Source: CAZAFC01 sp964484675 (GTDB lineage Bacteria; Patescibacteriota; Saccharimonadia; Saccharimonadales; UBA4665). From it: a stretch of 64,000 nucleotides of DNA. The stretch lies in NCBI GenBank assembly GCA_964484675.1, contig CAZAFC010000002.1, positions 62,001 through 126,000 on the forward strand. The letters run 5' to 3'. Numbering within the stretch: the stretch's first letter is position 1; each line of letters opens with the position of its first letter. Positions 58,723 to 64,000 of this stretch are shown here, piece after piece. The notes below the pieces were generated by a model that did no database searches, was not told where the DNA came from, and saw nothing but the letters and a program-made list of their open reading frames with translations. Made by a program: the position numbers and the translations under genes.

Positions 58723-61011
58723 ATGACCAAGAATTTAGTTATCGTCGAGAGCCCCGCCAAGGCCAAAACCATCGAAAAATATTTAGGCAAAGAGTACACC
58801 GTTAAGAGTAGCTTCGGCCACATCCGCGATTTACCCAAAAAAGGCACCAATATCGATGTCGCCCACAATTTCGAGCCAACATACGAAATTAACCCCGACA
58901 AAAAGAAAGTCGTAGCTGAGCTGCGCAAGCTCGCCAAAGAAGCTGATGAAATCTGGCTGGCAAGCGATGAAGACCGCGAAGGTGAGGCAATTGCATGGCA
59001 CCTAACCCAGGCGCTCAAGCTCAACCCCGCAACAACGAAACGCATCGTGTTCCACGAGATCACAAAGCCGGCAATTGAGCACGCTGTCAAGAACCCGCGC
59101 ACCGTAGATTTGCACCTTGTAGATGCATATCAAGCCCGTCGGGTCCTCGACCGATTGGTGGGATACGAGCTCAGTTCAGTGCTCTGGAAAAAGGTGCGCT
59201 CAGGCCTAAGCGCCGGCCGCGTACAATCAGTGGAAGTTCGCTTGATTGTCGAACGCGAGCGCGAGATTCGAGCGTTCACGCCAGAAGTCAGCTACAAAGT
59301 AACGGCAGTTTTTACGGTTGGCGATCAAGAGCTAAAGGCGGAATTGGCCACCAAATTACCGGACAAGGATACGGCCCGCTCCTTTTTAGAGGACGCCAAA
59401 GCAGCCATCTTTACCGTTGCCAGCATAGCCCAAAAACCGGGCAGCCGTAATCCTGGCGCGCCGTTCACTACAAGTACGCTCCAGCAAGAGGCTTCACGCC
59501 GCCTTGGCTATAGCATTAAACAAACGATGACGTTGGCACAGCGGCTGTACGAAAACGGCCACATTACATACATGCGAACTGACAGTACGACGCTTTCGGG
59601 GCTCGCAATCAGCACGGCCGAGGCGTTCATAAAGAAGGAGTACGGCGAACAGTACCATCATCTGCGACAGTTTAAAACCAAAAATGAATCAGCCCAGGAG
59701 GCGCACGAAGCCATCCGTCCCACCGATTTTACGCACCTCCGCGCCGGCGATGACGGCCAACAAGAAAAGCTTTACCAGCTGATATGGCAACGCGCACTTG
59801 CCAGCCAGATGGCGGCGGCGCAAACCGAGAAAACAGAGATAGAGATTGGCCTTTCAACTCGCAGTGAGCATTTTATTGCCAAGGGTGAGGTACTCAAGTT
59901 TGATGGGTTCATGAAGGTGTACGGCGGCGGCAAGGACGACACGCTGCTACCAGCAGTCAGTGAAGGCCAAACCCTACCTCTCCAAGTTATGGCTGCTACT
60001 CAGTCGTTCAGCCGAGGCCCCGCGCGATATAGTGAAGCCAGCCTCGTTAAGAAACTGGAAGAGCTGGGCATCGGTCGCCCGAGCACATATGCATCCACCA
60101 TTTCGACTATCCAGGTTCGTGGCTACATTGAAAAAACAGACCTTGAAGGCACGGAGCGCAAGGTGCAAAGCCTTACGTTGGAAAATGGGACAATCACCGA
60201 AGATCAGACCACCGAAATCACCGGTGCCGACAGGAATAAGCTAGTGCCAACTGGGATTGCCGAAGTAACAACTGACTTTCTCGTCAAGTATTTCTCAAGT
60301 ATCGTGGACTATGATTTTACCGCGACCGCAGAAGATGACTTCGATAAAATTGCTCGGGGCAAGCGACAGTGGGTGCAAATGATACGCGATTTTTATACTC
60401 CGTTCCATGAACTGGTTGAGAAGTCGGCCGACGCCACCCGCTCGGAAGTGTCTCAAGCGCGGGAACTGGGCATCGATCCCAAGACGCAAAAACCAGTCTT
60501 CGCGCGGTTCGGCAAGTATGGCCCAATGCTGCAACGAGGTTCGACCGATGACGAAGAAAAACCCACCTTTGCACCCTTGCCGTCAGGCACAACCCTCGAT
60601 ACCGTCACCCTGGAGCAGGCCTTAGAAATGTTTACGCTGCCGCGTGTCGTTGGCACCACCAAAGACGGCGAAGAAATGCGCGCAAATATCGGCCGCTTTG
60701 GCCCCTACGTGCAAGTTGGCAAGACATTTGTCAGCATCAAGCCGCTCGACCCGTTCGGCATCACCGAAGCCGAGGCGCGTGAGCTTTACGAAGCCAAGCT
60801 CGCCAAAGACGCCAACAAGTACATCCACGAGTTCGACAGCGGCATCAAAGTGGTCAACGGCCCGTACGGTCCATACATCACCGACGGCAAAAAGAACGCC
60901 AAGATCCCCAAAGATCTTGAGCCGGCCAAACTCACCGAAGCGGAATGCAAAAAGCTCCTCGATGAAGCGCCAGCGCGCAAGAAATTCACTCGGCGACGCG
61001 CCAGCAAATAA
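58723..61011 (+). CDS. topA: DNA topoisomerase I
   Basis: Relaxes negative supercoils. 762 aa type IA enzyme. TOPRIM domain: LVIVESPAKAKTIEKYL and DEDREGEAIAWH. Domains II-IV: catalytic Tyr in ITYMRTDSTTLS, then HEAIRPT and IGRPSTYASTISTIQ. The C-terminus has Topo_C repeat motifs (GPYVQVGKTFVSIKPLDPFGITEAEARELYEAK; GPYGPYITDGKKNAKIP) instead of zinc ribbons, ending in a basic ARKKFTRRRASK tail. The upstream region has a repeated ACTTGCGTAT(TA)TAAG motif. Confidence 0.97.
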   Translation: MTKNLVIVESPAKAKTIEKYLGKEYTVKSSFGHIRDLPKKGTNIDVAHNFEPTYEINPDKKKVVAELRKLAKEADEIWLASDEDREGEAIAWHLTQALKLNPATTKRIVFHEITKPAIEHAVKNPRTVDLHLVDAYQARRVLDRLVGYELSSVLWKKVRSGLSAGRVQSVEVRLIVEREREIRAFTPEVSYKVTAVFTVGDQELKAELATKLPDKDTARSFLEDAKAAIFTVASIAQKPGSRNPGAPFTTSTLQQEASRRLGYSIKQTMTLAQRLYENGHITYMRTDSTTLSGLAISTAEAFIKKEYGEQYHHLRQFKTKNESAQEAHEAIRPTDFTHLRAGDDGQQEKLYQLIWQRALASQMAAAQTEKTEIEIGLSTRSEHFIAKGEVLKFDGFMKVYGGGKDDTLLPAVSEGQTLPLQVMAATQSFSRGPARYSEASLVKKLEELGIGRPSTYASTISTIQVRGYIEKTDLEGTERKVQSLTLENGTITEDQTTEITGADRNKLVPTGIAEVTTDFLVKYFSSIVDYDFTATAEDDFDKIARGKRQWVQMIRDFYTPFHELVEKSADATRSEVSQARELGIDPKTQKPVFARFGKYGPMLQRGSTDDEEKPTFAPLPSGTTLDTVTLEQALEMFTLPRVVGTTKDGEEMRANIGRFGPYVQVGKTFVSIKPLDPFGITEAEARELYEAKLAKDANKYIHEFDSGIKVVNGPYGPYITDGKKNAKIPKDLEPAKLTEAECKKLLDEAPARKKFTRRRASK

Positions 61012-61195
61012 GCATGTTGCACGTCCGGGCTCAACGCATTTCGCCCCATTTTTTCGTGTTATTTTTCGCACGTCCTTACTAATTCCCACCTCTGTTATTT
61101 GCAATAATACACATACACGATGTAGTTGTATTTTATGACATGTTTTAGTGCAATATGTCTATTACGTGCTACAATATATTCTAGGTCTAAAGCGT

Positions 61196-61224
61196 TTGAC
61201 TTTTACAGATAGACGTTTTATAAT
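61196..61224 (+). promoter_or_regulatory. Near-consensus sigma70 promoter of the sigma4/HARE gene
   Basis: TTGACT (61196-61201), N17, perfect TATAAT (61219-61224); ATG at 61264 with GGGAA upstream. Confidence 0.75.
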
Positions 61225-61263
61225 TGTACGAAAGTGTTGAATTAACAGACAGGGAATTTTGAA

Positions 61264-62304
61264 ATGGCACAAGCCCAACAGCTACAATCTGTGCTCAATA
61301 CTGAGCAATTTGTCCAAGATATTTTGGCAACCCTAGACCGCGATCGAGAGCGGGAGATTGTTGCGCGCCGTTTTGGCCTGTTCGATCGCAAAGAAACTCT
61401 CGAACAGATCGGCGAACTGCTCGGTATCACGCGTGAGCGCGTGCGCCAACTTGAAAAATCAGTCATCTCGCGCCTCAAAATCTCGGCCGAGCAGGGCGAT
61501 ATTCCGCACATCAACGAAGTCGAGCGCCATTTGCAGGCGCAACTGGAGCAGGTCGGAACAGTAGCGCGCGTCAGCAATCTCAGCGTCGTGCTCACCAGCG
61601 AAAACAGCCGCACCGATCAATCACGCCTGGCATTTCTGGCCACGCTCTGCCCAAATCTCGTGACCCTCGACGACAACGATCACTACCACTACGCGATCGG
61701 CATCCGTAAACAGCGCGACGAAAAGCAGCTCAAAGCCGCAATCGCGCAGCTTGTTGACGCCCTCAAAAAGCTCGGTCAGCCCATATCAATCGAGGAACTC
61801 GCCAAGGCAACTGGCGTAAGTGACGTCGCGCAGGCCAATGCGCTCGCAACCATTTCCAAGGATCTGGCGACGCTCAATGGCCGCTGGGGGCTGATGAAAT
61901 GGCCGATGGTCAACCCCAAAAATATTCGCGACAAAATCTACGTCATCCTCAAGGAAAACGGCAAACACATGCACTTCAACGAGATCGCTGAAGCCATCAA
62001 GGACTCCGAATTCAAGCGCAAAGATGTGACGACGCAAGCGATCCACAACGAGCTCATCAAAGACAAGCGTTTTGTGCTCATCGGCCGCGGCATTTATGCG
62101 CTCAAAGAGTGGGGCTACCAGAAGGGAACCGTCGCAGACATCATATCTGAAGTGCTGCGCGACGCCGGTGAACCGCTGCACCGCGACGAAATCGTCAAGC
62201 GCGTGCTCAAGAGCCGATTCGTCAAAGAAACGACGATCCTTCTGAACTTGCAAGGCAAGTCGCAGTTCAAGCGTGTCGCCAAAGCCACTTACGACTTAGC
62301 TTAG
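61264..62304 (+). CDS. Sigma-70 region 4 / HARE-HTH transcription protein
   Basis: 346 aa. Residues ~10-80 match sigma70 region 4 (REREIVARRFGLFDRKETLEQIGELLGITRERVRQLEKSVISRL), the -35-recognising helix-turn-helix. Residues ~90-215 are a helical linker. HARE-HTH winged modules lie at ~235-300 (VILKENGKHMHFNEIAEAI...ALKEWGY) and at ~285-345 (ADIISEVLRDAGEPLHRDEIVKRVL), as in the RNA polymerase delta subunit. No region 2, so it is not a full sigma factor; it probably modulates RNA polymerase. The combination is typical of CPR genomes. Confidence 0.9.
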   Translation: MAQAQQLQSVLNTEQFVQDILATLDRDREREIVARRFGLFDRKETLEQIGELLGITRERVRQLEKSVISRLKISAEQGDIPHINEVERHLQAQLEQVGTVARVSNLSVVLTSENSRTDQSRLAFLATLCPNLVTLDDNDHYHYAIGIRKQRDEKQLKAAIAQLVDALKKLGQPISIEELAKATGVSDVAQANALATISKDLATLNGRWGLMKWPMVNPKNIRDKIYVILKENGKHMHFNEIAEAIKDSEFKRKDVTTQAIHNELIKDKRFVLIGRGIYALKEWGYQKGTVADIISEVLRDAGEPLHRDEIVKRVLKSRFVKETTILLNLQGKSQFKRVAKATYDLA

Positions 62305-62401
62305 GCTATTCATACCAGGGGGGCCTGTGCTCGGCGCAGACTGGGCTTACCAGTAAAAAAGGCGAAAAGGTCTCTGAATATTTCTTGGGCTCAGTTCTTT
62401 T

Positions 62402-62434
62402 AAAAACACCGGCAGTTTTATGCCGGTGTTTTTT
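62402..62434 (+). terminator. Intrinsic terminator after the sigma4/HARE gene
   Basis: AACACCGGCA (62405-62414)/TGCCGGTGTT (62421-62430) with A-tract before and TTTTTT after; bidirectional. Confidence 0.92.
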
Positions 62435-62876
62435 AAACTATTTCTTGCAGCTCCTCATAATGCCAATGCTACGAAGGCGATCAGGCTTTGTCGCGCACAT
62501 GAAGAAGAGCCATCGCGAGCAAATAGCAGGCTTGCCCGGGACACCGTACAAAATACGAACAGGCTGTGCTGCATAAAAGTGGTCAAAATACGAACTTGAA
62601 GTGCAGAATCGCAGATGGCTTCAAAGCGCGCAAAGTCTACGAAGCTTTGGAGGGGGCAATAGAGTCTTTTTATAAACTCCGAAAAGGTAGGGACGAATAA
62701 AATCGTTCAGGCCAGAAACAGGCGAACAGCCGACTCGCAAAGGAGACATGAACTAGATGTCGCACAATGTATATTTTGCGACTCTATGTACTGAGCATCC
62801 AGTGATATGAGAAGGGCCTTGCTTGCAGGGGACTTCCAGAGTCTATTCGTGATATGTTTAAGTTTTGTAAAAGATT

Positions 62877-63085
62877 TTACGAGCCTTACGAGCCTTACGA
62901 GCCTTACGAGCCTTACGAGCCTTACGAGCCTNNNNNNNNNNNNNNNNNNNNNNNNNNNNNNNNNNNNNNNNNNNNNNNNNNNNNNNNNNNNNNNNNNNNN
63001 NNNNNNNNNNNNNNNNNNNNNNNNNNNNNNNTTACGAGCCTTACGAGCCTTACGAGCCTTACGAGCCTTACGAGCCTTACGAGCC
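62877..63085. repeat. (TTACGAGCC)n minisatellite interrupted by a 100-N assembly gap
   Basis: Six perfect 9-bp units on the left (62877-62930) and six on the right (63032-63085) flank 100 N (62932-63031). True copy number unknown. The array has open frames on both strands (YEP, TSL, LRA; ARK, LVR), so an ORF through it is not evidence of coding. Confidence 0.95.
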
Positions 63086-63573
63086 TGTAAGGAGTTTTGG
63101 CCATGTATCTATAGTTTGCAAAATTTCGCGAATGTTGTCGATTGCGACTTTTCCACAGCGTGTCGTGAAATGTTTTGCTTTTTGCCGGTTTTGTGTCACA
63201 AATTATAATTCCCTCTCTCCCCTTTGCCCCGCGCAAATAGTTTGACTTCTGCCTATCTACATTTCCTCATATGTCTTCTCCGCATCGCTGCGTTATTGGC
63301 AAGAACGAACAAAATGCGAACACGTAGGGCAGCATTAGGGGGCTACTCGAGATACATGCCCATCTCTTTTCAAAAGTATAAGCAATCCGCCCTGGCGCTT
63401 TCCTAAACTCCGGCCGCAAGGATCGACAAGTGAGCTGGAAGTGGCTGCTCTTTTTTGGCAAGAACAGATCATGCTTCCCTGGCAATCATCCGCTGTGAAA
63501 CAAAATCTCCGCCTCATACCCTATAAGGGGCGAAAACTAGCTTGCTGCTGTTTTCTGTGAGACAAGTGATGAA

Positions 63574-63610
63574 CTCCAAAAACAGCGCTCGACGAAGGCT
63601 TTTGGAGCGC
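63574..63610 (-). terminator. Probable terminator of the ftsQ-like gene
   Basis: CTCCAAAA/TTTTGGAG inverted repeat downstream of the minus-strand stop at 63667, with T-rich sequence in the 3' arm. Confidence 0.45.
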
Positions 63611-63666
63611 TCGCTCACCTCCATCGCAATTCCCCGCCACTGTTACTTTGACAAGAAAAATTATCA

Positions 63667-64000
63667 CTACTTATAAAAAACTTTTCCAGGAACGCGCACA
63701 TCGACATACTGGGCAGGAGCTTTACGCTGGCTGTCAAGCAGCTGTTTGGTCGCAAAGAATGCCCCAGCCTGCTCGCGTACGTCACCCCGCAGATTATATT
63801 TCACGATGTAAGACGCATTGGCAAGATGCGCGTCAAGCTCGTTGCCGCCGCTCGTCAGATCGTAGGCCGAGACCGGGATGGCCTTGGCGCGAAATTGCTG
63901 CGCAAGCTGACCAATAAACGAGGCGCTCTCACTCGGTAAAACGACGACGCCTGGCTGAATCTGCAGACCACTTTTGTCGGCTACAGTCGGAATGTGCAGC
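63667..64000 (-). CDS. C-terminal part of a cell-division FtsQ-like protein (cut by window edge)
   Basis: 111 codons of a minus-strand frame that enters from beyond 64000 and ends with TAG at 63667-63669. The end, DVRVPGKVFYK, and the preceding LDSQRKAPAQYV are typical of FtsQ/DivIB C-termini ('id.R....vyyk'). Before it lies a beta/alpha stretch with VVVLPSESASFIGQLAQQFRAKAIPVSAYDLTS. FtsQ is a bitopic divisome protein. The assignment rests on the C-terminal motif only. Confidence 0.6.
   Translation of the reverse strand, partial: LHIPTVADKSGLQIQPGVVVLPSESASFIGQLAQQFRAKAIPVSAYDLTSGGNELDAHLANASYIVKYNLRGDVREQAGAFFATKQLLDSQRKAPAQYVDVRVPGKVFYK

Larger units (their letters stand above)
62305..63666. 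other. Gene-poor region around the assembly gap
   Basis: 1.36 kb holding a terminator (62402), the (TTACGAGCC)n array and N gap (62877-63085) and a weak hairpin near 63574-63610. Apart from those I see no gene I can support. Confidence 0.5.

Noticed and set aside
62807..63208. Open frame through the tandem repeat and N gap
   Set aside because: A 9-bp repeat keeps frames open trivially and the gap length is unknown.
1..64000. TGA recoding (as in Gracilibacteria/Absconditabacteria)
   Set aside because: Clear TGA stops occur at coupled ATGA/GTGA junctions and gene ends, and no in-frame TGA interrupts conserved proteins.

Overview
The window looks like the chromosome of a reduced Patescibacteria/CPR bacterium, most likely Candidatus Saccharibacteria (TM7). 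This rests on three things: compact housekeeping genes, CPR-style proteins (sigma-70 region 4 plus HARE-HTH, PEGA, DUF3048, sortase, REC with a huge Ala/Pro/Ser/Thr tail), and no biosynthetic operons. TGA is used as a stop (for example at the ATGA overlaps near 37 and 22900), so the genetic code is standard. No rRNA is present; there are three tRNAs (Ser-GGA, Leu-CAA, Glu-CTC). A 100-N assembly gap sits inside a 9-bp tandem repeat near the right end.

Layout. 1-1.2 kb: the end of an ABC exporter operon and tRNA-Ser. 1.4-3.2 kb: two diverged exported-protein paralogues with a shared 3' hairpin. 3.4-5.3 kb: pyrH and xth. 5.2-7.9 kb: a membrane protein, an E1/ThiF-like adenylyltransferase and a small ubiquitin-like protein. 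8-17 kb: an NnrD-like protein, a sortase, PEGA and TM-anchored surface proteins, and gltX. 17.8-21.3 kb: DUF3048 and a two-component system. 21.4-23.5 kb: an umuC-umuD-like SOS operon. 24-26.3 kb: a beta-helix tail-spike-like protein and rlmH. 26.4-30.5 kb: an alphaCTD-like protein and envelope glycosyltransferases. 30.6-40.2 kb: an MFS pump and an accessory block of lineage-specific genes. 40.5-43.3 kb: a second ABC exporter. 44-51 kb: SDR, VOC, tRNA-Glu, a two-component system and a pseudouridine synthase. 51-58 kb: paralogous accessory genes, der, exported proteins, pth and a probable novel ncRNA. 57.7-62.3 kb: dprA, topA and the sigma4/HARE gene. 62.3-64 kb: mostly gene-free, a tandem repeat, then the C-terminal end of an ftsQ-like gene.

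Two expression styles are interleaved. Housekeeping genes (ABC, gltX, der, pth, the pseudouridine synthase, sensor kinase and others) often have a -10 hexamer only 6-9 nt before the start codon, so they are probably leaderless. About twenty lineage-specific genes instead have TTGACN/TTTACN-N17-TATAAT-type promoters, long leaders and clear Shine-Dalgarno sequences, and many end in a long, perfect, GC-rich hairpin. Some of these hairpins are nearly identical behind unrelated genes.

The best candidates for undescribed biology are (i) the membrane protein/E1/Ubl operon at 5400-7815, (ii) the dispersed 3' hairpin family and the two-style architecture, and (iii) a ~350-nt ncRNA at 57311-57658 on the minus strand with its own promoter, UUCG-capped hairpins and intrinsic terminator.
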